NCBI RefSeq assembly: GCF_017654505.1
Contig: NC_054552.1
Location: forward strand, 34,544,097-34,608,096
From: Polyodon spathula
Lineage: Eukaryota; Chordata; Actinopteri; Acipenseriformes; Polyodontidae
Reading direction: 5' to 3'
DNA length: 64,000 bases
Both the position numbers and the translations under genes were made by a program. Shown one piece after another: positions 44,282 to 56,041 of the stretch; positions within the stretch are counted from its first letter, which is position 1, and each line of letters starts with the position of its first letter. The notes below the pieces were generated by a model. The model did not search any database. It had not been told where the DNA came from and was given only the letters and a program-made list of their open reading frames with translations.

Positions 44282-45065
44282 AACATATCAGCCTGGGAAG
44301 TTGTTTTGTTTTTTGTTTTTTTGTTTTTTCAGAAAACAAGCCAAACTATTTTAACACTGTAAAAATGTGTCTGGTTGTTAATGATAAAACATAAGGTGTA
44401 ATCACTGCCTCCATCTTGAAGACTAGATAAAAAGCATTTGCCTGGTTGAAATCGACAGATAGCTACCGCAGGTGGAAACGAGTATATTGGACAACTGGGC
44501 AACAGCTTCTGCAACAGATCTTACAAACCCAAGTGGCATTACGGGCTGAAACATACTGCAGGCTTTGAAACCCTTAACATGTCTGGCACAAAAAGCCTTT
44601 TAGTGCTTTGCCTTGTTAAGAATGACTTGTTTTCAGTGTCTGGCTAGAGTTCGGGGCTTATGTAGCCCAGTACATGTCCGCTCACCTGTGCCCACACACG
44701 TCTCACGTTTAAGGTAAATCACCACGCACGCATCTACGGAATAGCGCACCCTCTGAAACAAACGACGTCCATATGCAATCAGAGCCAACTACTTCCCACA
44801 GTGTTTGCAAAACTTACCCTCATGCCCTGTCACGGATATTACATGGACAAATTTTGAAAGTAAATTAATAAATGTGTTTTATTTTGTTTATTTATTTTTA
44901 AACAAAAAATGAAATGCAGTCGCTAAAAAGTACTAACGGAAAATAAAACCAGAGACCAAAAACCCAGTAGCACAGCTGGCAATGTGGTCATGTTGTTTTT
45001 CGTCGATGCAAAAAGATGTATTTTACTTTATCAAGTTTCAAATCATATTCAGTCAACGTTCTTAC

Positions 45066-45260
45066 CCGTTTCTCGGATTGATTCATCCTCTTCAAACAGG
45101 TAATCCAGCCGCAAAACTTCAGTTTAATGGGGGTCAAACGTATCTCAAACACTTTGCATTGGTATACCCTCGACTGAAGACTTCCTCGTACACAGCGCAC
45201 CAGGCTAATGAGGGGAGGGGCTACTCCAACGCAAGCACAGCAGAGGTTTATTATACCGGT
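45066..45260 (-). promoter_or_regulatory. Candidate MCTP2 promoter and noncoding first exon
   Basis: On the minus strand a TATA-like TATAATAAA (45247-45255) is followed by a GC-box-like cccctcccct and, about 150 nt downstream of the expected start, a strong donor CGG|gtaagaac at 45065/45066. This could splice to the UTR acceptor at 37537/37538 across 7.5 kb. Another donor-like site (GAGG|gtaagt) is near 44,813. No transcript evidence is available; this is inference from position and motifs. Confidence 0.3.
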
Positions 45261-45966
45261 AAAGATGGCAGGAACAGGTTTGACTGTTGTCAATGTTATT
45301 GTTAAGTTTTAGACTTTGCCATGGTCTTGTATTGCTGCATTGCATTTGAAATCAAATCGAATAAACACGTAAACTTTGAAGGACTATAGATTTACTAAAA
45401 GATCACCAAAGTACTAGCAGCAGCTTGCCCAGCTGCTAAAGGGTTAAAGTAAACCCTGACCCAGATGTTATGGTGAACGGGGGAGTAAATGCAGGATAAA
45501 CTGCCACACCCTCGCCTTCTAGTCGCATTAGTTTGTTCCATAACAAGATTGTTGCTGCTTTAAGTGCAGGGCAGGTTGAAGTGTGTGAGGCAGGCAGGGA
45601 GGTCAATCAGCATTCTAGGGGCAGTGACTCTTTAAAAGTAGGTATATTTTTAAATTTTGTAAGTGCTCCGCCGATGGCTGCAGGAAAAGTCCAGAATTAG
45701 CTATTGGGATATTTGACTGTAACCCTTTTTCAGTGACGTGTTTAAGTCTTGGTTGTGTTTTTAAGGAGGACGGTGTTTTGTTCATCATTTGCTATTGCTT
45801 CCTTTAATGTACTGAGTTGCTGTTCATCTGGCTGCAACGCCGAGCACCCAAATGTTTACGGTTGATGTGTCATTTGTTTTATAAACCGTTGATGACTCGC
45901 ATCCTCTGTAATCTGCCGTTGTTGTATCCAGAATTGGCTCGACCTGTCCTTCCACTGTGCTTTGTG

Positions 45967-48900
45967 TTCAGAGTGTGCAGTTTTGTCTGATCAGGTTCTT
46001 TCTCATGGTGATCACAGTGGTTCAGAGTGTGCAGTTTTGTCTGATCAGATTGATTCTCTCATGGTGATCGCAGTGGTTCAGCGTGTGCAGTTTTGTCTGA
46101 TCAGGTTGATTCTCTCATGGTGATCGCAGTGGTTCAGAGTGTGCAGTTTTGTCTGATCAGGTTGATTCTCTCATGGTGATCGCAGTGGTTCAGCGTGTGC
46201 AGTTTTGTCTGATCAGGTTGATTCTCTCATGGTGATCGCAGTGGTTCAGAGTGTGCAGTTTTGTCTGATCAGATTGATTCTCTCATGGTGATCGCAGTGG
46301 TTCAGAGTGTGCAGTTTTGTCTGATCAGAGTGATTCTCTCATGGTGATCGCAGTGGTTCAGTGTGTGCAGTTTTGTCTGATCAGATTGATTCTCTCATGG
46401 TGATCGCAGTGGTTCAGAGTGTGCAGTTTTGTCTGATCAGGTTGATTCTCTCATGGTGATCGCAGTGGTTCAGAGTGTGCAGTTTTGTCTGATCAGATTG
46501 ATTCTCTCATGGTGATCGCAGTGGTTCAGAGTGTGCAGTTTTGTCTGATCAGATTGATTCTCTCATGGTGATCGCAGTGGTTCAGAGTGTGCAGTTTTGT
46601 CTGATCAGATTGATTCTCTCATGGTGATCGCAGTGGTTCAGAGTGTGCAGTTTTGTCTGATCAGATTGATTCTCTCATGGTGATCGCAGTGGTTCAGAGT
46701 GTGCAGTTTTGTCTGATCAGATTGATTCTCTCATGGTGATCGCAGTGGTTCAGAGTGTGCAGTTTTGTCTGATCAGATTGATTCTCTCATGGTGATCGCA
46801 GTGGTTCAGAGTGTGCAGTTTTGTCTGATCAGGTTGATTCTCTCATGGTGATCGCAGTGGTTCAGAGTGTGCAGTTTTGTCTGATCAGATTGATTCTCTC
46901 ATGGTGATCGCAGTGGTTCAGAGTGTGCAGTTTTGTCTGATCAGGTTGATTCTCTCATGGTGATCGCAGTGGTTCAGAGTGTGCAGTTTTGTCTGATCAG
47001 ATTGATTCTCTCATGGTGATCGCAGTGGTTCAGAGTGTGCAGTTTTGTCTGATCAGGTTGATTCTCTCATGGTGATCGCAGTGGTTCAGAGTGTGCAGTT
47101 TTGTCTGATCAGATTGATTCTCTCATGGTGATCGCAGTGGTTCAGAGTGTGCAGTTTTGTCTGATCAGATTGATTCTCTCATGGTGATCGCAGTGGTTCA
47201 GAGTGTGCAGTTTTGTCTGATCAGATTGATTCTCTCATGGTGATCGCAGTGGTTCAGCGTGTGCAGTTTTGTCTGATCAGGTTCTTTCTCATGGTGGTCG
47301 CAGTGGTTCAGAATGTGCAGTTTTGTCAGATCAGATTGATTCTCTCATGGTGATCGCAGTGGTTCAGAGTGTGCAGTTTTGTCTGATCAGATTGATTCTC
47401 TCATGGTGATCGCAGTGGTTCAGAGTGTGCAGTTTTGTCTGATCAGGTTGATTCTCTCATGGTGATCGCAGTGGTTCAGAGTGTGCAGTTTTGTCTGATC
47501 AGATTGATTCTCTCATGGTGATCGCAGTGGTTCAGAGTGTGCAGTTTTGTCTGATCAGGTTGATTCTCTCATGGTGATCGCAGTGGTTCAGAGTGTGCAG
47601 TTTTGTCTGATCAGGTTGATTCTCTCATGGTGATCGCAGTGGTTCAGAGTGTGCAGTTTTGTCTGATCAGGTTGATTCTCTCATGGTGATCGCAGTGGTT
47701 CAGAGTGTGCAGTTTTGTCTGATCAGATTGATTCTCTCATGGTGATCGCAGTGGTTCAGAGTGTGCAGTTTTGTCTGATCAGATTGATTCTCTCATGGTG
47801 ATCGCAGTGGTTCAGAGTGTGCAGTTTTGTCTGATCAGATTGATTCTCTCATGGTGATCGCAGTGGTTCAGAGTGTGCAGTTTTGTCTGATCAGATTGAT
47901 TCTCTCATGGTGATCGCAGTGGTTCAGCGTGTGCAGTTTTGTCTGATCAGGTTCTTTCTCATGGTGATCGCAGTGGTTCAGAATGTGCAGTTTTGTCAGA
48001 TCAGATTGATTCTCTCATGGTGATCGCAGTGGTTCAGAGTGTGCAGTTTTGTCTGATCAGATTGATTCTCTCATGGTGATCGCAGTGGTTCAGAGTGTGC
48101 AGTTTTGTCTGATCAGATTGATTCTCTCATGGTGATCGCAGTGGTTCAGAGTGTGCAGTTTTGTCTGATCAGGTTGATTCTCTCATGGTGATCGCAGTGG
48201 TTCAGAGTGTGCAGTTTTGTCTGATCAGATTGATTCTCTCATGGTGATCGCAGTGGTTCAGAGTGTGCGGTTTTGTCTGATCAGGTTGATTCTCTCATGG
48301 TGATCGCAGTGGTTCAGAGTGTGCAGTTTTGTCTGATCAGATTGATTCTCTCATGGTGATCGCAGTGGTTCAGAGTGTGCAGTTTTGTCTGATCAGATTG
48401 ATTCTCTCATGGTGATCGCAGTGGTTCAGAGTGTGCAGTTTTGTCTGATCAGATTGATTCTCTCATGGTGATCGCAGTGGTTCAGAGTGTGCAGTTTTGT
48501 CTGATCAGGTTGATTCTCTCATGGTGATCGCAGTGGTTCAGAGTGTGCAGTTTTGTCTGATCAGATTGATTCTCTCATGGTGATCGCAGTGGTTCAGAGT
48601 GTGCAGTTTTGTCTGATCAGATTGATTCTCTCATGGTGATCGCAGTGGTTCAGAGTGTGCAGTTTTGTCTGATCAGATTGATTCTCTCATGGTGATCGCA
48701 GTGGTTCAGAGTGTGCAGTTTTGTCTGATCAGATTGATTCTCTCATGGTGATCGCAGTGGTTCAGAGTGTGCAGTTTTGTCTGATCAGGTTGATTCTCTC
48801 ATGGTGATCGCAGTGGTTCAGAGTGTGCAGTTTTGTCTGATCAGATTGATTCTCTCATGGTGATCGCAGTGGTTCAGAGTGTGCAGTTTTGTCTGATCAG

Positions 48901-50301
48901 GTTGATTCTCTCATGGTGATCGCAGTGGTTCAGAGTGTGCAGTTTTGTCTGATCAGATTGATTCTCTCATGGTGATCGCAGTGGTTCAGAGTGTGCAGTT
49001 TTGTCTGATCAGATTGATTCTCTCATGGTGATCGCAGTGGTTCAGAGTGTGCAGTTTTGTCTGATCAGGTTGATTCTCTCATGGTGATCGCAGTGGTTCA
49101 GAGTGTGCAGTTTTGTCTGATCAGGTTGATTCTCTCATGGTGATCGCAGTGGTTCAGAGTGTGCAGTTTTGTCTGATCAGATTGATTCTCTCATGGTGAT
49201 CGCAGTGGTTCAGAGTGTGCAGTTTTGTCTGATCAGATTGATTCTCTCATGGTGATCGCAGTGGTTCAGAGTGTGCAGTTTTGTCTGATCAGATTGATTC
49301 TCTCATGGTGATCGCAGTGGTTCAGAGTGTGCAGTTTTGTCTGATCAGATTGATTCTCTCATGGTGATCGCAGTGGTTCAGAGTGTGCAGTTTTGTCTGA
49401 TCAGATTGATTCTCTCATGGTGATCGCAGTGGTTCAGAGTGTGCAGTTTTGTCTGATCAGGTTGATTCTCTCATGGTGATCGCAGTGGTTCAGAGTGTGC
49501 AGTTTTGTCTGATCAGGTTGATTCTCTCATGGTGATCGCAGTGGTTCAGAGTGTGCAGTTTTGTCTGATCAGGTTGATTCTCTCATGGTGATCGCAGTGG
49601 TTCAGAGTGTGCAGTTTTGTCTGATCAGATTGATTCTCTCATGGTGATCGCAGTGGTTCAGAGTGTGCAGTTTTGTCTGATCAGATTGATTCTCTCATGG
49701 TGATCGCAGTGGTTCAGAGTGTGCAGTTTTGTCTGATCAGATTGATTCTCTCATGGTGATCGTAGTGGTTCAGCGTGTGCAGTTTTGTCTGATCAGATTG
49801 ATTCTCTCATGGTGATCGCAGTGGTTCAGAGTGTGCAGTTTTGTCTGATCAGGTTGATTCTCTCATGGTGATCGCAGTGGTTCAGAGTGTGCAGTTTTGT
49901 CTGATCAGATTGATTCTCTCATGGTGATCGCAGTGGTTCAGAGTGTGCAGTTTTGTCTGATCAGATTGATTCTCTCATGGTGATCGCAGTGGTTCAGCGT
50001 GTGCAGTTTTGTCTGATCAGATTGATTCTCTCATGGTGATCGCAGTGGTTCAGCGTGTGCAGTTTTGTCTGATCAGATTGATTCTCTCATGGTGATCGCA
50101 GTGGTTCAGAGTGTGCAGTTTTGTCTGATCAGATTGATTCTCTCATGGTGATCGCAGTGGTTCAGAGTGTGCAGTTTTGTCTGATCAGATTGATTCTCTC
50201 ATGGTGATCGCAGTGGTTCAGAGTGTGCAGTTTTGTCTGATCAGATTGATTCTCTCATGGTGATCGCAGTGGTTCAGAGTGTGCAGTTTTTTCTGATCAG
50301 G
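45967..50301. repeat. 56-bp satellite array, about 77 copies
   Basis: The unit contains TTCAGAGTGTGCAGTTTTGT, then CTGATCAGATTGATTCTCTC, then ATGGTGATCGCAGTGG. Units differ mainly at A/G in TCAGATTG versus TCAGGTTG and at AGAGTG versus AGCGTG. A diagnostic shortened unit with GGTTCTTTCTC followed by AATGTGCAG...TCAGATCAG occurs at about 47,281 and 47,951, 670 bp apart (twelve units less 2 bp). The array lies between MEF2A and MCTP2, about 0.7 kb upstream of the candidate MCTP2 promoter. Confidence 0.98.
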
Positions 50302-50991
50302 TTGGCTTTCCAGACACTTCGTCCTCGTATCCACAGCTCTTTGTAGGACGGATCCCTTCTTCTCATGCCAGTCTCAGAAGGTACCCAGAGCCTTTCAACA
50401 TTTACTGGCACAGGAACACGCATGTCGTGCAAAGTCTCATACCCACTGAAAACACTGACAGAAAATAAACAGTTCCTGATCTCCCGGACAAAGGGCGTAC
50501 TTTATTTGAAAGCCTTTCAGATCATTTGTTTGACGAGCGACTGCCAAATACTACCTGTGTACAAATGTAACCTTCTTGTTGTGAAAGGACGGAGTGTTCA
50601 CTTGCCAGTAAATAACTGCTGGATAAAGCGATAAGTTCAAAGTGGGCCAAAAGATATCTCTTTTTCCAAGGTTTCCATTGTTTACACATGAAACAACTGC
50701 TTCAGTCACTGACAACACATTCCAGTCCTCGGGTCTGGATTCGTTTAGTTTTTTCTGCCTTTTTTAAATGATTAGATTTATTTGAATAATCCATTTAAAA
50801 GCAACAGAAACAGTGACTTTGCACATGTGTACTCGCCGAATGAGATGTAGTAGACATGTCACGGAAAACCTTGTAGAAACAGCACTCCATCAGTCTCTTG
50901 AATTAACTTGTGTGGAGCGAACTCAGATAATGAAAGTCTCCTCTTTCTTGTGTCCTGGGCTGGGTTATCAGTTGTACACTTGGACAGATTG

Positions 50992-51122
50992 GGACAGGTC
51001 AGGCTTTTCAACTCACATCACAGTGCATTCTGGTACATTTTACCTGTCTCAGGTACCTTTCACTGCAAAACTACACTTACCAGAATGCATTGGGGTGTGC
51101 ATTGAAAAGTCTCAAACTGTCC
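50992..51122. repeat. Imperfect inverted repeat with 45-bp arms
   Basis: The left arm GGACAGGTCAGGCTTTTCAA ... TGCATTCTGGTA and the reverse complement of the right arm (GGACAGTTTGAGACTTTTCA ... TGCATTCTGGTA) match imperfectly over about 45 bp with a short inner palindrome (TACCTGT/AGGTA). Likely a short nonautonomous DNA element. It interrupts any reading frame interpretation of this region. Confidence 0.6.
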
Positions 51123-52164
51123 TAGTGTGTATGGAGTCATGTGGTAACCCTAGTCCCAGGTGCAGCAGGAAGCAGATCACTCACGTGTTGCGTACTCGTT
51201 TTTATCATGCAGCTTCTTTAAAAGGTTTGTGAGAAAGAAGTGGATGTGATCTGGGTTAACAATTATTGAATTTGGGGCATGCATTCAGTAACCACTCAGT
51301 AATGCTGCAATTTTAAACACAATACTGTGCTCTCTACTGGCACCCTATGGAAGACTGGAGCTCTGCCTGTGTTGATAGATTTTACGCAATCTGCACTTCT
51401 GATCTGGCTGCTGTTACATGTTTCTTGACGTCAGACTCAGGAATCCTAAATACAGAACTAACTTTGACTCCCAGTGTTGTTCCTGAACAACTTCATTTCT
51501 GGTCACATTTCAGGACGTACCTACAAACCTCAGTCAGATCATTGTCTCAAAGCTTATTTTTCATGCCGTTGTGGGACATTGTACCCGATTAAATAATCAT
51601 TAAAGACTAATTAAAAATGAGTGTCTGTGCTCCTGTTGTCGTGGCAATGCCTGCATACAAACCCCCTCAGATCCCACTCATTTGCTAATGAAAGGATTGA
51701 TTACTACACACACACACAGACCCCATCATTTACACAGCATCCATCCTCCCTGATCCACTCCAGTTTCTTCTGGGTGTCGGCATTCACTCCCTGATCCACT
51801 GTAGTCTCTTCTGGGTGTCTGCGTTTACACCCTGCACCAGGGTACCTCGTATAGTGCCAACAACATTAAATTCTGGCACCCACCAGTAGACGTTTTTAAC
51901 AAGAATGTTTCATGTGTTCAAAAGAATGTAGTACAATTTTAAATGGGCACGTCTTTGTGCACCAGGTAAAGCGTGTGGCCTGTCTTACTGCACCTCTGCC
52001 CTGATCGTTTACAGGTTAGGGCAGCTCTTCCTCATTACCTGTTCTGCTTCCTCCAGACTGTGCCCCATGCAGAAAAGCTAATACCCCTGCAGAAACTGCC
52101 CTGGTGCTCAGTAATCAAGACGGCACAGGCATGGGAGCCCTATTATAACCTTATCAGTCCTCGT

Positions 52165-52432
52165 CTCCATTGAATAATAATACTAATCTTTATTTTTATA
52201 TAGCGCCTTTCATAGTAGACCACCATCACAAAGCGCTTTACAAGATACGAGACGAGGGTGTGTGAGCTATGCATCAGCTGCAGAGTCACTTACAATAACG
52301 TCTCACCCCAAAGACGGAGAACAAGGAGGTTCAGTGACTTGCTCAGGGTCACACAGTGAGTCAGTGGCTGAGCTGGGATTTGAACCCGTGACCGCCTGTT
52401 TTCAAGCCCATTTCTTTAACCATTTGGTATAA
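52165..52432 (-). mobile_element. tRNA-derived SINE with ATT-type tail
   Basis: Read on the minus strand: a box B-like GGTTCAAATCC, a CORE/MIR-like centre (CCACTGACTCACTGTGTGAC, CAAGTCACT), and a 3' end AAAGCGCTTTGTGATGGTGG, AGGCGCTATATAAAAATAAA, finishing in ATTATTATT. The box A end is not clear. The family name is not assigned. Confidence 0.75.
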
Positions 52433-54408
52433 AAAGGGAACTTGCTATTTCATTATACTGCAAGTAATGCACTTCAGGATTTGGGAGCAGGGAGCTAGGC
52501 TGCACTTATGCAGAAGATATACACACCTTCTAGCTTAATCATCCAAACTACTACAGTGTAGGATTGGGTAGGCAGGTTTCATTGGGTTACATGCACGCTG
52601 GAAGCCCTGCAGTATAAGCATCCTCTGATATTATTCCATTCACAGCCAGTGCTGGTCGATGATCAGCCCACAGCACTGCACCCCCTGGCAGCTTCTGCTG
52701 CTGCTGCTGGACTCCACCAAATAAGACACCAATGAACTGCCCTGATCAGGAACAAGAGGGCATTGTTTTCACAAGCTGCTAAATGGATTTTGGAGTAAAT
52801 GCATTCCCTTTTTAATCTTAGTTGAAACTACCAATCTGCATTCCTTTTGTATTACAGTTTAAATGCATGTTTTGTCCTGTCCTGCTAAGTAGCAGCAGCG
52901 CTGCATTGACTGAGACAGAATGTGACCCTACTTGATATCTGGGTGTTACTGTGTTAATAGTGTTTCAGGTGTCATGTGTGCAAGTGACCGTTCCCTCCCA
53001 TCCCATCCCATCTCACCCCATCCCATCCTATCCTTTATGGCTCTTGTAGCTGGAGTTCAGGTACCCAATCCTCAAAGCTATAGGGCTGTTTTTAAATTGA
53101 TCATTACAGGTAAGATATTAGTTATGTCTTACTCCTAATGATCGTCTTGGGTCTATCACACCTGAATCCACGGTGCTGTGAATAATTGAAGGGAGCCCCA
53201 AGTACACAGTAAAAGCCAATATCTTTACTTTAGTGAATGCAGGATACAAATTTGTACAACAATCTCTAGCATAATATCTTAGTCATTCGATAAAAAGTTC
53301 ACTAGAATATTTATTGTATAATGAAGATAAAACAACACATTCAGGGAAAATAAAACGCAGGTTAACTTAATATTCTCTCTTGAATCTGAAACGTCTTGTT
53401 TCATCGCCATGGCAACAAAGTCCAGCTTGTGCCGCCAAACGGTCTGAGCCTTCAAACCGCAAACAGCTTTCCGAGTGAACTATTAACTACAAACACTTAC
53501 CGAATACATAGTTCTGTTTGAAAAGATCCATGAGCAAAGCAGTGTACTCTTGCACAGCAAAGTGAAGAAAGACCTCTACAAACGTCTCTTTCTTCCAGAT
53601 CCCTTTCTTTCACATTCATTGTTTGATGCACTTTTTATTTCTCCATAAAGAGCATCCAGACCTATGGAGCTTTAGTTCTCTAGCTCTATATATTTCTTTA
53701 TATTTACTATGTATTTCTTGTGTGCACACAACACAGTAAGAAGGGAAGGGGGAGGGCTACCTGTATTCTGTGCACTTAGCAGATCCTTGAAAAACAGGTC
53801 ACTATTACAATATAACAACTGATTTTAACAGGGGCTGCCTTGTCCATTAGAAAGCCTTATTGCAATTCAGTTGCTGTTTTTGAAGCTTATATCATAGATG
53901 GGTTTTCTTTTTTTTTTTTTAAATGCTTACTGGTACATATGTTCCAACAATGAGGTCTGGCATGAGTGCTGTATAAGCCGAGGACATTTTGCTGGTGGAA
54001 CTGTATGAAACTAAAGGCAGTTCCACAGTCCTGAGCAACAGTCAGCTTTAATTGAAGCTGCAGTAACTAGCAGAGCTCTGCAGCTTCAAGGACTATAAAG
54101 AACAGTATTACTGGGGCACTGCATATCTCAAGAGGCTATACTGTACATGTGTTTGGCTACCAAGGGGGTAATAGAGGGCAAACGAAATGGCTAAAACGCA
54201 GCTTTCCAGCGGGCTCGTTCATAAAGCCCTCAAAACAATTTTGCAAGGTATGTCATAGGTTAGTGTTTCTTGTGCTTAACTGCTGCAGTGGCTGTCATGT
54301 ATTGCAGTTCAAAACTACATCTACAGGCATCCCAGTCCAATAAACACTGGTGAGCACTTCAGGGTTAACAGTCATAATATAAATTCCCTAAGAACTGAGT
54401 AAACTTGG

Positions 54409-55545
54409 AATGATGTGCTGTGTGTGTGTGTGAGGGGGTCTGTGATGTGCTGATCAGTATTGTGCGTTATACACTACAGTGTGTGTCTGTGATGTGCTGA
54501 TCAGTATTGTGTGTCTCATACACTACAGTGTGTGTGTGTGTGAGGGGGTCTGTGATGTGCTGATCAGTATTGTGTGTTTTACACTACAGTGTGTGTGTGT
54601 GTGTGAGGGTGTCTGTGATGTGCTGATCAGTATTGTGCGTTATACACTACAGTGTGTGTCTGTGATGTGCTGATCAGTATTGTGTGTTCTCGTACACTAC
54701 AGTGTGTGTGTGTGTGTGTGTGTGAGGGTGTGTGTGATGTCAGTAATGTGTGTTTAGTCATAACACTGTGTGTGTGTGTGTGAGGGTGTCTGTGATGTGC
54801 TGATCAGTATTGTGTGTTATACACTACAGTGTGTGTGTGTGTGTGAGGGTGTCTGTGATGTGCTGATCAGTATTGTGTGTTCTCCTACACTACAGTGCTG
54901 TGTGTGTGTGAGGGGGTCTGATGTGATGATCAGTATTGTGTGTTCTCCTACACTGCAGTGCTGTGTGTGTGTGTGAGGGGGTCTGATGTGATGATCAGTA
55001 TTGTGTGTTCTCCTACACTGCAGTGCTGTGTGTGTGTGTGAGGGGGTCTGATGTGATGATCAGTATTGTGTGTTCTCCTACACTGCAGTGCTGTGTGTGT
55101 GTGTGAGGGGGTCTGATGTGATGATCAGTATTGTGTGTTCTCCTACACTGCAGTGCTGTGTGTGTGTGTGTGAGGGGGTCTGTGATGTGATGATCAGTAT
55201 TGTGTGTTCTCCTACACTGCAGTGCTGTGTGTGTGTGTGAGGGGGTCTGATGTGATGATCAGTATTGTGTGTTCTTCTACACTGCAGTGCTGTGTGTGTG
55301 TGTGAGGGGGTCTGATGTGATGATCAGTATTGTGTGTTCTCCTACACTGCAGTGCTGTGTGTGTGTGTGAGGGGGTCTGATGTGATGATCAGTATTGTGT
55401 GTTCTCCTACACTGCAGTGTGTGTGTGTGTGAGGGGGTCTGATGTGATGATCAGTATTGTGTGTTCTCCTACACTGCAGTGCTGTGTGTGTGTGAGGGGG
55501 TCTGATGTGATGATCAGTATTGTGTGTTCTCCTACACTGCAGTGC
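54409..55545. repeat. TG-rich minisatellite, about 18 copies of 60-64 bp
   Basis: The unit has a TG dinucleotide run of variable length, then GAGGGGGTCTGATGTGATGA, TCAGTATTGTGTGTTCTCCT and ACACTGCAGTGC. Left copies are a TGTGATGTGCTG subtype, right copies a GATGTGATGATC subtype. It lies between the genes, left of the MEF2A 3' UTR. Confidence 0.95.
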
Positions 55546-55886
55546 AATTGTTCGGGGAATGGATGGTCTTTAGTGCACTATCTGGACACTGCATAGATTA
55601 TTAGTTTAGAGTCACCTTCAGTGGCCTGGAGGAGCGATGCCTATGGATCTTGAAAAAGGCACACAAGGAAATAGACAGCAAATGCAAAGGGGAACCTCCT
55701 TCAAAAAGTTGTACAGCAAACCTCACGTACAGGTCCATGCGAAATCCAGAAATGAATTCACTTTTTTTTTTTTAAATGCCACTGAAGTTGCTGCTACTTT
55801 ATCACCTTAAAAGGGACTTGATGTGATTTTTTTTTTAAAGACAGAAGCAAAAGATTTAAAACTATTACTATTAAATAGTTAAAAAA

Positions 55887-55919
<33 letters not shown>

Positions 55920-55926
<7 letters not shown>

Positions 55927-56003
55927 GGGTTTCAATAAAAGGATTACTCAAGGTTTTAAAGCAGACAGCTTGTTCAGCAGCTTCATCTCAATGCTCCAGC
56001 GAC

Positions 56004-56041
<38 letters not shown>

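Larger units (their letters stand above)
37538..45065. other. MCTP2 5' region, possibly first intron
   Basis: Holds a poly-T at 38,573-38,594, the solo LTR, a foldback MITE copy and the GGAGACA-type tandem repeat. No coding sequence recognised. Confidence 0.6.
50302..54408. other. Intergenic DNA between satellite and TG-rich minisatellite
   Basis: Contains the 45-bp-arm inverted repeat and the SINE at 52.2-52.4 kb. A 139-codon open frame at 50,813-51,232 runs through the inverted repeat and has no family resemblance. Nothing else seen. Confidence 0.65.

Noticed and set aside
44988..45305. About 100-codon frames on both strands near 45.1 kb
   Set aside because: No similarity to a known protein; the region is better explained as a promoter and noncoding exon candidate.
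50813..51232. 139-codon plus-strand open frame
   Set aside because: It passes through the imperfect inverted repeat at 50,992-51,122 and resembles no protein; length is compatible with chance.
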